Assembly: GCA_947503115.1 (NCBI GenBank)
Contig: CANNCS010000001.1
Location: 55,042-119,041 of the forward strand
DNA from: an uncultured Marivita sp.
GTDB taxonomy: Bacteria; Pseudomonadota; Alphaproteobacteria; Rhodobacterales; Rhodobacteraceae
Length of the DNA: 64,000 bases
Reading direction: 5' to 3'
The notes beneath the pieces are model-generated. The model was not told the origin of the DNA. It saw only the letters and a program-made list of their open reading frames with translations, and made no database searches. Positions within the stretch are counted from its first letter, which is position 1. Every line of letters starts with the position of its first letter. This document shows, one piece after another, positions 36,001 to 46,423 of this stretch. Position numbers and translations under genes: made by a program.

Positions 36001-37977
36001 TTACTGCAAGCCCAGCATCCGCTTTTTGTCTGCTGCCCACTTCATGATTGTCAGGTCAAAGGTCAACGCCATCAGCGAGACGCATATCCCTAAGACAAAG
36101 TTCTTACCCAGATCCGTTCCTGCGAGTGTGCGTTGTAGTTCTTGACCAAGATCCTGCGTGCCGATGAATGCCGCGATGATCACCATGAAGAACGCGAACA
36201 TGATCGCTTGATTGAACCCGACAGCCATCGTTGGAAGGGCGATCGGCAACTGCACGCTCCATAGCTTTTGCAGCCGCGTTGCTCCGGACATATCAGCCGC
36301 TTCGGTCATTTCTTCCGGCACGTTGCGCAATCCTTCGATGGTGTATCGCGTCAGCGGCACCATCGCAAAGACGAGGATCGAGAAGATCACGGCAACATCT
36401 GTGATGCCGAACAACATGATGGCCGGGATCAGATATACGAAACTGGGGAAAGTTTGTGCGGTATCACAAACCAACAGCACACGTTCCGACCACTTATTTG
36501 AGCGAGAAGCTAGTATGCCAATCGGCAGACCGATGAGGGCTGCAAGGCTCACCGCAGAAATCACGGAATACAGTGTTATGATGGCGCGATCCCACCAGCC
36601 GGACAAAGCGACAAGAGAGAAGAACACGAGCGCGTAGAGCGCTTCCCTGCGTCCGGCAAGAGCCAAGGCGAAAGCCGCAACAAGCAGGATGAAGGCCGGT
36701 GTCGGAATCGACAGCATGAAATTTCGAAACGGGATCAGAACCTGAACGTTCAGAAATGCGCGCAAGAAACCTGTGGTTGCCTTGACCCATTCAATATTGA
36801 GAAAGGCCTTGATCAGATTATCGAGCTCTTTGCCTTGGCTAAAGTCCTGTCCCCGCCCCACTTCGGCAAGAAACGGGACGACAAGAGACAAGAGCGTAAA
36901 CCCGATGAAAAGCCCAAGACCAAGCAGAAGCATACTGTGTTTCTGCCAAATCGGCGTATCGCGTTCAAAATGTTCGGGTAGCTTGATAACCCATGCCTTG
37001 GACATCCGGTCAAGCATGACGGCAAGTAGAACGATCGTAACGCCTATCTCGAAAGACCGGCCCAGTTTGAAACTGCCCATCATCGCAAGCAGCTTGGCCC
37101 CCAGACCCGGCATGCCGATAAAGGCAGTCAGAACCACCATTGCCAGACTGAGCATGATGACCTGGTTCACACCGACAAGGATTTCGGTTCGCGCGGATGG
37201 AATGTAGACATGCCGCAGCATCTGCGCCTTTGTACAGCCGCTCATCTTGCCTGCCTCAACCACTTCCGGCGAAACCTTTTTCAAACCAAGCGTGGTCATC
37301 AGTATCATTGGAGGAATGGCGTAGATGGTTGTGGCGACAGCGCCTGCTGTCGGGCCGACTTTGAAGAAGATGACCGCTGGCAAAAGATAAGTGAAGAAAG
37401 GCAAGGTTTGCAGGACAGATAGAACGGGTTTTATCACCCTATCCACCCACGCATATTTCCACGCAGCGATCCCCAAAGACAGGCCGATGACAAAAGCAAG
37501 CGGCGCCGCAATGGCCAGCACCGACATCGTCTGCATTGCGATTTCCCACTGGCCGATAAGTGCGGTCCATACCATCGTTCCGCCCCCGAGCAGGGCGAGC
37601 CGCCAACCACCCAGATAGTATCCGATAACCGCGGCTGTAGCTGCAACTGCGGTCCATGGGACGGGTCCAATATTCGGGAAACGGCGCTTGCCGAAGAAAA
37701 TGTTTGCCGAAAAGTCCAGCAACCATTCAAGGCCTTCGGTCAGGAAACGGGTGAACGCAAGCAACCCAAGGTCGTCTTTGACAAAATTGAAAACCGCGTC
37801 GAGCACTGCTGCGAAATTCGGAATAATCGCTTCTGGCAAACGGTGCAGCCATGTGGGAAGCAACCCCAAGTATTGAACGATTGTCAGGCAAAGCGCGACT
37901 GCGACGCAGGCAAGGGCAATCTGGGCATTGCTAAAAGACCGCAATGACGTTGGCAGTGTGGTCGATGCAACGGTCAT
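36001..37977 (-). CDS. tmoW: TMAO/betaine-type ABC transporter permease with duplicated permease module (TmoW-like)
   Basis: 658 residues, about twice the usual ProW length. Two binding-protein-dependent permease modules are visible, each with an EAA-type loop (VVEAGKMSGCTKAQMLRHVYIPSA and MTEAADMSGATRLQKLWSVQLPIA), so one chain may form the whole membrane pore. This tandem form is what I expect of the TMAO transporter TmoW in the Roseobacter group. It overlaps the ATPase gene by four bases and sits in a TMAO/TMA degradation island. Betaine or choline remain possible alternatives. Confidence 0.82.
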   Translation of the reverse strand: MTVASTTLPTSLRSFSNAQIALACVAVALCLTIVQYLGLLPTWLHRLPEAIIPNFAAVLDAVFNFVKDDLGLLAFTRFLTEGLEWLLDFSANIFFGKRRFPNIGPVPWTAVAATAAVIGYYLGGWRLALLGGGTMVWTALIGQWEIAMQTMSVLAIAAPLAFVIGLSLGIAAWKYAWVDRVIKPVLSVLQTLPFFTYLLPAVIFFKVGPTAGAVATTIYAIPPMILMTTLGLKKVSPEVVEAGKMSGCTKAQMLRHVYIPSARTEILVGVNQVIMLSLAMVVLTAFIGMPGLGAKLLAMMGSFKLGRSFEIGVTIVLLAVMLDRMSKAWVIKLPEHFERDTPIWQKHSMLLLGLGLFIGFTLLSLVVPFLAEVGRGQDFSQGKELDNLIKAFLNIEWVKATTGFLRAFLNVQVLIPFRNFMLSIPTPAFILLVAAFALALAGRREALYALVFFSLVALSGWWDRAIITLYSVISAVSLAALIGLPIGILASRSNKWSERVLLVCDTAQTFPSFVYLIPAIMLFGITDVAVIFSILVFAMVPLTRYTIEGLRNVPEEMTEAADMSGATRLQKLWSVQLPIALPTMAVGFNQAIMFAFFMVIIAAFIGTQDLGQELQRTLAGTDLGKNFVLGICVSLMALTFDLTIMKWAADKKRMLGLQ

Positions 37978-38996
37978 GAGTCGCCGCCAAGAAGAACATC
38001 TAGTGCGGCCTTTCGGGACATCGCACCGATCGAGACACCTGCACGGTGAACTGGAATCATTTCCCGCGTATCATTTACCAACATACGCGCCATATCGTGT
38101 ACGGTCGTGCCCGCGTCTTGCGGTTCCCCTTCGCCGCTGGCATGCGCCTGCGCCAAGACACCAGCGTGAACCACGCGCGCCTTGTCGATATCTTCGGTGA
38201 ACTTGCGCACGTATTCCGTCGCCGGATGCAGTACAATCTGATCCGGTGTGTCACATTGTTCGACCGCGCCGTCCTTCATGATTGCAATGCGATCCGCCAA
38301 GCGAAGCGCCTCGTCAAAATCGTGGGTGATGAAGACAATCGTCTTGTTCAACATCTGTTGCAGGCGCAGGAATTCGTCTTGCATTTCCTTGCGGATCAAT
38401 GGGTCAAGTGCGCTGAACGGCTCGTCCAGAAACCAGATATCAGGTTCGATGGCGAGACTGCGTGCGATGCCGACGCGCTGTTGCTGTCCGCCTGACAATT
38501 CGCGCGGGAAATAATCTTCGCGCCCTTCCAGACCGACCAGTTTGATAACCTCTAGGGCGCGTTCGCGCCGCGTGTGTTTGTCTTGCCCTCGCATTTCGAG
38601 TGGGAAGGCGACGTTTTCAAGAATTGTCCGATGCGGCAACAAACCAAAGGACTGGAATACCATTCCCATCTTGGAACGACGCAGGTCGATCAGCTCTTTT
38701 TCCGACAAGGACATGATGTCCTGGCCTTCAACTGTGATCGTGCCACCGGTGATGTCGTGCAATCTAGAAAAACAACGTACCAAGGTCGATTTACCAGAGC
38801 CGGACAGCCCCATTATGACCAACATCTCGCCCTTGTGGACCTCAATGGAGACGTCCTTTACGCCAGCGATGTATCCAGCTGCCCTGATCTCTTCAAAGCT
38901 CATACCCTCTGGCATGGTCTTCATGAAAGCCTCGGGATCGGGTCCAAAGATCTTCCAGACATTTTTACAGGAAATCACGGGATTTTCGGCAGTCAT
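37974..38996 (-). CDS. tmoV: TMAO/betaine-type ABC transporter ATP-binding protein (TmoV-like)
   Basis: 340 residues. Walker A GLSGSGKSTLVRCF, signature LSGGQQQRVGIARSL, Walker B IWFLDEPFSALDPLI; the preceding Q-loop is VFQSFGLLPHRTI. The last ~70 residues form a degenerate CBS-like tail, as in ProV/OpuAA. Energises the tandem permease encoded downstream. Separated from the binding-protein gene by 72 bases holding a strong stem-loop. Confidence 0.85.
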   Translation of the reverse strand: MTAENPVISCKNVWKIFGPDPEAFMKTMPEGMSFEEIRAAGYIAGVKDVSIEVHKGEMLVIMGLSGSGKSTLVRCFSRLHDITGGTITVEGQDIMSLSEKELIDLRRSKMGMVFQSFGLLPHRTILENVAFPLEMRGQDKHTRRERALEVIKLVGLEGREDYFPRELSGGQQQRVGIARSLAIEPDIWFLDEPFSALDPLIRKEMQDEFLRLQQMLNKTIVFITHDFDEALRLADRIAIMKDGAVEQCDTPDQIVLHPATEYVRKFTEDIDKARVVHAGVLAQAHASGEGEPQDAGTTVHDMARMLVNDTREMIPVHRAGVSIGAMSRKAALDVLLGGDS

Positions 38997-39017
38997 AGCA
39001 ATCCTTACGGGTGCGTA

Positions 39018-39042
39018 CCCCCGCCCGAAACTCGGACGGGGG
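39018..39042 (-). other. stem-loop between tmoX and tmoV
   Basis: CCCCCG (39018-39023) pairs with CGGGGG (39037-39042), extended inward by CCGA/TCGG across one C-A mismatch, with an AAC loop. It lies just after the binding-protein stop with no T-run, like the hairpins after the other two binding-protein genes in this window. Confidence 0.65.
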
Positions 39043-39068
39043 ATAGTTTAGATGTCAGAGAAAGTGGC

Positions 39069-40279
<1,211 letters not shown>

Positions 40280-41530
40280 ATGCGTTACTCGGGCTTCAAG
40301 GTTCTGAAAGAGGCCTTGACGGGACACAAAGGCTGGACCCCTGCATGGCGCGATCCAGAGCCACAGGCGCACTATGATATCGTCATTATTGGCGGTGGCG
40401 GCCACGGCCTTGCGACAGCTTATTATCTTGCAAAAGAGTTCCAGCAAAAGCGCATTGCGGTGCTCGAGAAAGGTTGGATCGGGGGCGGCAACGTCGGACG
40501 AAATACAACGATCATTCGGTCCAATTACCTGCTGGACGGCAATGAACCGTTTTACGAATTTTCGTTGAAACTGTGGGAAGGTCTTGAGCAAGATTTCAAC
40601 TATAACGCGATGATTTCGCAGCGTGGTATTCTGAACCTGATCCACTCTGACGCGCAGCGCGATGCCTTTGTGCGACGCGGCAACGCCATGCTTTTGAACG
40701 GCGCGGACGCTGAATTGCTTACAACGGCACAGATCAAGGAACGCTACCCCTTCTTGAACACCGAAGACGCACGTTTCCCAATCAAAGGCGGACTTGCCCA
40801 ACACCGAGGCGGCACAGTGCGCCACGATGCCGTGGCTTGGGGATATGCACGTGGTGCCGACAGTCGGGGCGTTGACATCATCCAAAATTGCGAAGTCACA
40901 GGTTTCCGTATCGAAAACGGTAAGTGCCTGGGCGTCGAAACATCGCGTGGGTTCATTGGCGCCGGAAAAGTTGGTTGCGCTGTTGCCGGATCATCAGGGC
41001 GTCTGATGGCCAAAGCCGAAATGCGCCTGCCCATCGAAAGCCATGTGTTGCAGGCTTTTGTCTCTGAAGGGCTAAAGCCTGTCCTACCGGGCGTCATCAC
41101 TTTTGGCGCAGGGCATTTCTATTGCAGTCAGTCCGACAAGGGCGGGCTGGTCTTCGGCGGTGACATAGACGGTTACAATTCTTACGCACAGCGCGGCAAT
41201 CTCCCTGTTGTTGAAGACGTGTGCGAGGGTGGCATGGCCATCTTCCCGGCGTTTGGCCGCGCAAGGCTTTTGCGTATGTGGGGCGGCATCATGGATATGA
41301 GCATGGATGGCTCGCCTATCATCGACAAAACGCATATCGATGGGCTCTATTTCAACGGTGGCTGGTGCTACGGCGGCTTCAAGGCGACCCCCGCCAGTGG
41401 GTTCTGTTTTGCTCACCTGTTGGCACGGGACACACCACACCCCACTGCTACAGCGTATCGGTTCGACCGTTTCGAGAAAGGTCTGATGATCGACGAAAAA
41501 GGGATGGGCAATCAGCCCAACCTTCATTGA
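40280..41530 (+). CDS. mgdA: N-methylglutamate dehydrogenase subunit A / sarcosine oxidase beta-type subunit
   Basis: 416-residue flavoprotein subunit of a heterotetrameric amine oxidoreductase. FAD fold IVIIGGGGHGLATAYYLAK at residues 33-51, then VLEKGWIGGGNVGRNTTIIRSNYL typical of the SoxB group. Homologous to both sarcosine oxidase beta and MgdA. With mgsABC and gmaS in the same island, the likely substrate is N-methylglutamate, releasing glutamate and a C1 unit to tetrahydrofolate. Sarcosine remains the alternative. Followed after 13 bases by the delta-type subunit. Confidence 0.82.
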   Translation: MRYSGFKVLKEALTGHKGWTPAWRDPEPQAHYDIVIIGGGGHGLATAYYLAKEFQQKRIAVLEKGWIGGGNVGRNTTIIRSNYLLDGNEPFYEFSLKLWEGLEQDFNYNAMISQRGILNLIHSDAQRDAFVRRGNAMLLNGADAELLTTAQIKERYPFLNTEDARFPIKGGLAQHRGGTVRHDAVAWGYARGADSRGVDIIQNCEVTGFRIENGKCLGVETSRGFIGAGKVGCAVAGSSGRLMAKAEMRLPIESHVLQAFVSEGLKPVLPGVITFGAGHFYCSQSDKGGLVFGGDIDGYNSYAQRGNLPVVEDVCEGGMAIFPAFGRARLLRMWGGIMDMSMDGSPIIDKTHIDGLYFNGGWCYGGFKATPASGFCFAHLLARDTPHPTATAYRFDRFEKGLMIDEKGMGNQPNLH

Positions 41531-41543
41531 GAGGTCGCGTTAC

Positions 41544-41831
41544 ATGATTATTGAACATCCTCTTCTGGGCCCGCGCGATGCTGCTGAATTCACTTATCTG
41601 GGCGATGCAAGGTTGATCGACCGACCGGACTGGCAGTCCGAAACCGCTGCGAAAGACTTCTTTGAATACGGTTACCTTCGCGACAACCCCGCAGGTTGGC
41701 ATCAGGAACTGTGGTTTCATGAAGCGGGCGACCGATCCTGGCTTGTCATCACGCGCAACACAATCACACACGAGATTTCCAAGGTCGAATTGGCCCGCGA
41801 TGTGGCTCGCTCTAGGGGACGCAGCAAATGA
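41544..41831 (+). CDS. mgdB: N-methylglutamate dehydrogenase subunit B / sarcosine oxidase delta-type subunit without zinc cysteines
   Basis: 95 residues with the SoxD fold (AEFTYLGDARL, YLRDNPAGWHQELWFHEAGDRSWL). Sarcosine oxidase delta normally binds zinc through three Cys and one His, including a CPYC-like start. Here the N-terminus is MIIEHPLLGPRD and the whole protein has no cysteine, so that zinc site is lost. This supports a function as the N-methylglutamate dehydrogenase version. It overlaps the next gene by four bases. Confidence 0.82.
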   Translation: MIIEHPLLGPRDAAEFTYLGDARLIDRPDWQSETAAKDFFEYGYLRDNPAGWHQELWFHEAGDRSWLVITRNTITHEISKVELARDVARSRGRSK

Positions 41832-44767
41832 CCCAGAAAAACCGTATCGAGTCAGGCGGGCAGATCGACCGCAGCCAGACCCACAGTTTTACGTTCGATG
41901 GCAAATCCTACCAGGGTCATCCCGGGGATACGTTGGCCTCTGCCTTGTTGGCAAACGGTGTGCGCCTGATGGGTCGCTCGTTCAAGTACCACCGTCCCCG
42001 AGGCCCGCTTACCGCCGGGTCGGAAGAACCAAACGCGTTGGTCGAATTGCGCGACGGCGCGCGTCAGGAACCGAACACACGAGCCACAACAACAGAGCTT
42101 TTTGATGGGCTGGTCGCCAAGAGTCAGAACCGTTTAGGGTCTCTGAAATTCGATCTCCTGTCGATCAATGACCGCTTGTCCAACTTTCTGACAGCGGGTT
42201 TCTACTACAAGACGTTCATGTGGCCTGCCGCTTTCTGGGAAAAACTCTACGAACCGGTGATCCGACATGCTGCGGGCCTTGGTTCATTGTCCTTAAAGGA
42301 CGATCCGGATGTCTATGACAAAGGGTTCCTGCATTGCGATCTGCTGATTATCGGGGCTGGACCTGCCGGGCTTGCCGCTGCTTTGACAGCGGGACGGGCT
42401 GGTTGTGACGTGATCCTCGCGGACGAAGATTTCCGCATGGGTGGTCGGCTCAACAGCGAGACATTTTCGTTGGGCGATGCCAGTGGCGCTGATTGGGCCA
42501 AGGCAGTGGTAGCGGAACTGGAAAGTCTGCCTAATGTCCGGGTCATGGCGCGCACCACCGTAATCGGCGCTTTTGATCATGGAATCTATGGCGCGGTTGA
42601 GCGGGTCAGCGATCATATGCACACACCCGACACCGGCAAACCGCGCCAAATCCTGTGGCGCATTTATACAAAGCGAACGGTCTTGGCCGCAGGCGCGACA
42701 GAACGGCCGATCGCGTTTGAAAACAATGATCGACCGGGCATCATGCTGGCATCCGCCTTGCGGTCTTATGCCAACAGGTTCTCTGTCACCGCGGACAACT
42801 GTGTCGCCATTTTCACCAACAACGATGATGGGCACCGGACAGCCGCGGACCTGCACGCAAAGGGTATAAAGATCGCTGCCGTAGTCGACGTACGTTCTGA
42901 TGCTCCTAGAAACTATGACTATGAGGTACTTGAGGGGCAGGTTGTTGATACAAAGGGGCGTCTTGGACTAACCTTTGCTGAGGTAAAGCTCGCAAATGGG
43001 ACGATGCGCACTCTGGAATGCGGAGCTCTGGGGTTGTCCGGTGGTTGGAACCCCAATGTGCATCTGACGTGCCACCAGCGGGGTCGTCCGATATGGAACG
43101 AGGCACTCTCGGCCTTTGTGCCAGGCGATCACCTGCCCGCTGGTATGACAGTGGCCGGGGCTGCATCGGGCGAGATGTCGACCGCTGGCGCCTTGCAAAG
43201 TGGTGTGCAAGCGGCACAAGATGCGCTTGACCTGAACGACGAAGCCCCTGCCCTGCCTCAGGCCGAAGACGCGCCGGTCAATCTCAAACCGTTCTGGTAT
43301 GTCGAAGGCTGTTCCCGCGCATGGCTTGACCAACAGAACGACGTGACCGTCAAAGATGTCAAACTCAGCCATCAGGAGGGCTTTAGGTCAGTCGAGCACC
43401 TAAAGCGGTACACCACACTGGGTATGGCAACGGATCAGGGCAAGACGTCAAACATGGGCGGCCTTGCCATCATGGCCGAGCTGGCGGGCAAGACGATCCC
43501 CGAGGTCGGCACAACGATCTTCCGCCCCCCGTACACACCGACGGCCATAGGCGTGTTCGGCGGCCGCCATCGCGGTCAGGACTTCCACCCCAAACGGCTG
43601 ACGCCCAGCCATCGTTGGGCCGAAGAACAGGGTGCCGTGTTTGTCGAAGTCGGAAACTGGATGCGCGCGCAGTGGTTTCCGCGTGCGGGCGAAACGACTT
43701 GGCGTGAGAGCGTGGATCGCGAAGTTCTGGCAACGCGCGGGTCAGTGGGCGTCTGTGATGTCACAACTCTGGGCAAGGTTGACGTGCAAGGCACCGACGC
43801 GGCCGAGTTTTTGAACAAAATCTACTGCAACGGCTTTGCCAAACTTGATGTCGGCAAAACCCGCTATGGATTGATGTTGCGCGAAGACGGTATTGCCAAG
43901 GATGACGGCACCGCTGCACGGCTTGCCGAAGACCATTTCGTGGTAACGACGACAACCGCTAACGCCCTGCCGGTTTACCGCCATATGGAGTTTGTCCGGC
44001 AGTGTCTGTTCCCCGACATGGACGTGCAGCTGATTTCGACGACCGAAGCCTGGGCGCAATATGCCGTCGCGGGGCCCAACAGCCGCAAGGTTCTTGAGAA
44101 GATCGTGGATCAGGACATCTCGAACGAGGCGTTCCCCTTCATGGCCTGCGCAAACATCACCGTTTGCGGTGGGTTGCGAGCGCGGTTGTTCCGTATCTCA
44201 TTCAGCGGTGAATTGGCCTATGAAATCGCAGTTCCCACCGCTTATGGCGATGCGCTGATCCGCAAGATCATGGAAGCTGGTGCCGAATACGACATCACGC
44301 CTTATGGCACCGAAGCCTTGGGCGTCATGCGTATCGAGAAAGGCCATGCAGCCGGTAACGAATTGAATGGCACAACGACCGCACAGAACCTCGGGATGGG
44401 GCGCATGGTGTCCAAGAAAAAGGACAGTATCGGGTCCATTCTGTCGGAGCGCGAAGGCTTGAACAGAGATGATGACCTGCGGCAAGTCGGGATCAAACCT
44501 GTTGATGCCGGCGCATCTGTTCCAGCGGGTGCGCATCTAATGTCCCTGACAGGGCCCATCGATGCTACGCACGATCAAGGCTACGTCACTTCGGCCTGCT
44601 ATTCACCCTGCCTTGGACACGCGATTGCATTGGGTTTTCTCAAGGATGGGTCTCAGCGCTTAGGAGAGCGGATGCGACTGGTCAGTCCCCTGACCAAAGT
44701 GGAAACCGAAGTGGAAATCGTAAGCCCACACTTCATAGACCCCGAAGGAGGACGGCTTCGTGCATGA
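41828..44767 (+). CDS. mgdC: N-methylglutamate dehydrogenase subunit C / sarcosine oxidase alpha-type subunit
   Basis: 979 residues. The order of domains matches SoxA: an N-terminal ferredoxin-like segment (HPGDTLASALLANGVRLMGRSFKYHRPRG), an NAD-binding Rossmann pyridine-oxidoreductase domain starting at LLIIGAGPAGLAAALTAGRAGC (about residue 173), and from about residue 590 a GcvT-type folate-binding domain. The folate domain would capture the methyl carbon as methylene-tetrahydrofolate. ATG overlaps the previous stop by four bases; its end overlaps the gamma subunit by eight bases. Confidence 0.83.
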   Translation: MTQKNRIESGGQIDRSQTHSFTFDGKSYQGHPGDTLASALLANGVRLMGRSFKYHRPRGPLTAGSEEPNALVELRDGARQEPNTRATTTELFDGLVAKSQNRLGSLKFDLLSINDRLSNFLTAGFYYKTFMWPAAFWEKLYEPVIRHAAGLGSLSLKDDPDVYDKGFLHCDLLIIGAGPAGLAAALTAGRAGCDVILADEDFRMGGRLNSETFSLGDASGADWAKAVVAELESLPNVRVMARTTVIGAFDHGIYGAVERVSDHMHTPDTGKPRQILWRIYTKRTVLAAGATERPIAFENNDRPGIMLASALRSYANRFSVTADNCVAIFTNNDDGHRTAADLHAKGIKIAAVVDVRSDAPRNYDYEVLEGQVVDTKGRLGLTFAEVKLANGTMRTLECGALGLSGGWNPNVHLTCHQRGRPIWNEALSAFVPGDHLPAGMTVAGAASGEMSTAGALQSGVQAAQDALDLNDEAPALPQAEDAPVNLKPFWYVEGCSRAWLDQQNDVTVKDVKLSHQEGFRSVEHLKRYTTLGMATDQGKTSNMGGLAIMAELAGKTIPEVGTTIFRPPYTPTAIGVFGGRHRGQDFHPKRLTPSHRWAEEQGAVFVEVGNWMRAQWFPRAGETTWRESVDREVLATRGSVGVCDVTTLGKVDVQGTDAAEFLNKIYCNGFAKLDVGKTRYGLMLREDGIAKDDGTAARLAEDHFVVTTTTANALPVYRHMEFVRQCLFPDMDVQLISTTEAWAQYAVAGPNSRKVLEKIVDQDISNEAFPFMACANITVCGGLRARLFRISFSGELAYEIAVPTAYGDALIRKIMEAGAEYDITPYGTEALGVMRIEKGHAAGNELNGTTTAQNLGMGRMVSKKKDSIGSILSEREGLNRDDDLRQVGIKPVDAGASVPAGAHLMSLTGPIDATHDQGYVTSACYSPCLGHAIALGFLKDGSQRLGERMRLVSPLTKVETEVEIVSPHFIDPEGGRLRA

Positions 44768-45323
44768 CCTGAAAACCATCACTGCGCTTGGCGGTGCCGA
44801 GCCGCGCATAGACACGTTTCCTCATATCACTATCTCCGAAAACGATAGTCTGGCACTGGCGTCCGTGGCAGCACGGCTTGGGTCTGAAGTCGAATGCAAT
44901 AAGCATATGCAGGCCATACTCGGATCGGTTCCCGCCCCAGGTCAGGCTGTGCTGCGAGAGCCTGAATCCGGCTTTTGGATGGGACCAGATCAATGGATGA
45001 TCGAAGCGCCAAAAGAAACACACGAGCTTTTGGCTGATGATCTCAAGGCACGTTTCGCGGGTTGTGCATCAGTGACTGAACAATCCGGTGCGTGGGTCTG
45101 TTTCGATTTGGCTGGTCCCGGCATGGCCGATGTGACGGAACGTCTTTGCGCCGTCCCTATCCGCAAGATGCAGACTGGTGAGGCCCGACGGACGATCATT
45201 CACCAGTTGGGGTGCTTTGTTGTCCGCCGCACTGGCGCAGATCATCTGCGCATCATCGGGCCGCGTGCCTCTGCCGGTACACTGCACCATGCTCTGATAA
45301 CTGCGGCCCATTCAACCGCTTAA
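44760..45323 (+). CDS. mgdD: N-methylglutamate dehydrogenase subunit D / sarcosine oxidase gamma-type subunit
   Basis: 187 residues, SoxG-like. The GPDQWMIEAPKE segment and the LAGPGMADVTERLCAVPI region correspond to the GcvT-like fold of the gamma subunit. The start codon is GTG at 44760. Fourth and last gene of the oxidase operon; its stop overlaps the end of the convergent GlxA-family regulator gene. Structural rather than catalytic role expected. Confidence 0.8.
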   Translation: MHDLKTITALGGAEPRIDTFPHITISENDSLALASVAARLGSEVECNKHMQAILGSVPAPGQAVLREPESGFWMGPDQWMIEAPKETHELLADDLKARFAGCASVTEQSGAWVCFDLAGPGMADVTERLCAVPIRKMQTGEARRTIIHQLGCFVVRRTGADHLRIIGPRASAGTLHHALITAAHSTA

Positions 45324-46324
45324 GCCAATGGCGCGACACGGTTATTGCCTGCCCGGAACATATTGACCTTCTTTCGGTCTTCCTTGGGATGGATGCCAAA
45401 AACTTCGGTGTAGTTCTTGATCAACGTGAATGAAGAGGCATAGCCTACAGCTGTCGAAACCTCGGAAATCGTATAGTTTCCGTAAAGCAGCAGCTGTCGT
45501 GCTTTATGCATCCGCAGAGAGCGGTAGTAGACAAGTGGCGTTCTACCCGTGGTGTTTTGAAACACACGTTCGAGCTGCCGCACCGAAACACCGACCTCGC
45601 GTGCGACGTCGGCGATATTCAGCGGGTCTTCAAGGTGATCCGTGAACATCGCAATCGCGTCACGCACCATACGCGGAAGCATGTCGTTGGTGCTTTCGGC
45701 GGCAAAGGTTGGCTTGCGCTGAGGTACGCCCTGACCACGCATCATCGGATGCTGAAACCAGCACGCTACCTCGGTCGCGACACCTGCCCCAACTGCATTT
45801 TCGATCAAGTGTAGAGACAAATCAAAGGCTGCGGCGGCCCCGGATGCCGTTAACCGTCGCGCATCAATGCTGATCACATCCGTCGATTGAGTAAAATCAG
45901 GGAACTCTTCGGCGAACGCGGCTGCGTAGCACCAATGCACGGACGCTGCATGCCCATCGAGCAAGCCTGATCGAGCAAGTGGAAACACGCCGCCGCTGAT
46001 CGCTCCGATCGTCGTACCGTGGCGGGCTAATTTGCGGAGTTTCCCATTCGAGTTTTGCCGGTCTGCAAACTGCGAAGATGGATCGCTAAGAAGATAAAGC
46101 TGATTGAGCGCTTCAACGTTGGAAAGCGCCATATGGGGATCAAACCCGACGCGTGCGCTGGCCTCAACGCGATTTCCATCTTCAGAAATAAGCGACCACG
46201 CAAACACGTCTCGCCCCACAATCTCATTCGTCGCGCGCAAGGGCTCGATCATTGATGTCAGGCAGGCCATAGGAAATCCCGGAAAGATCAGAAATCCTAT
46301 GTGGATATTTTCATCTGAGTGCAT
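45320..46324 (-). CDS. GlxA-family transcriptional regulator (DJ-1/PfpI domain + AraC HTH)
   Basis: 334 residues. Residues about 8-190 form a class I amidotransferase-like sensor (IHIGFLIFPGFPMACL, GAISGGVFPLARSGLLDG), and about 230-325 a double HTH AraC domain (NIADVAREVGVSVRQLERVF, YTISEVSTAVGYASSFTLIKNYTEVFG). GlxA regulators lie next to glxBCD/soxBDAG sets in many alphaproteobacteria; here the glxBCD equivalents are mgsABC. Likely activates the amine-degradation operons in response to a methylated amine or glutamate derivative. Convergent with the mgd genes and divergent from the XRE-cupin regulator. Confidence 0.9.
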   Translation of the reverse strand: MHSDENIHIGFLIFPGFPMACLTSMIEPLRATNEIVGRDVFAWSLISEDGNRVEASARVGFDPHMALSNVEALNQLYLLSDPSSQFADRQNSNGKLRKLARHGTTIGAISGGVFPLARSGLLDGHAASVHWCYAAAFAEEFPDFTQSTDVISIDARRLTASGAAAAFDLSLHLIENAVGAGVATEVACWFQHPMMRGQGVPQRKPTFAAESTNDMLPRMVRDAIAMFTDHLEDPLNIADVAREVGVSVRQLERVFQNTTGRTPLVYYRSLRMHKARQLLLYGNYTISEVSTAVGYASSFTLIKNYTEVFGIHPKEDRKKVNMFRAGNNRVAPLA

Positions 46325-46423
46325 AAGTTTATACTAACGGGAAAGCTGTGTGCCACAATATCGGTCAAGTCGATAAAAGAGTCACGCTGTCTGTTGAGCA
46401 GATAACAAATATTGGGTGTCGAG

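Noticed and set aside
40280..45323. Plain sarcosine oxidase for glycine betaine catabolism
   Set aside because: No betaine or dimethylglycine demethylase genes are nearby, the delta subunit lacks the zinc cysteines, and mgsABC-gmaS need an N-methylglutamate dehydrogenase; sarcosine oxidase is kept only as an alternative.
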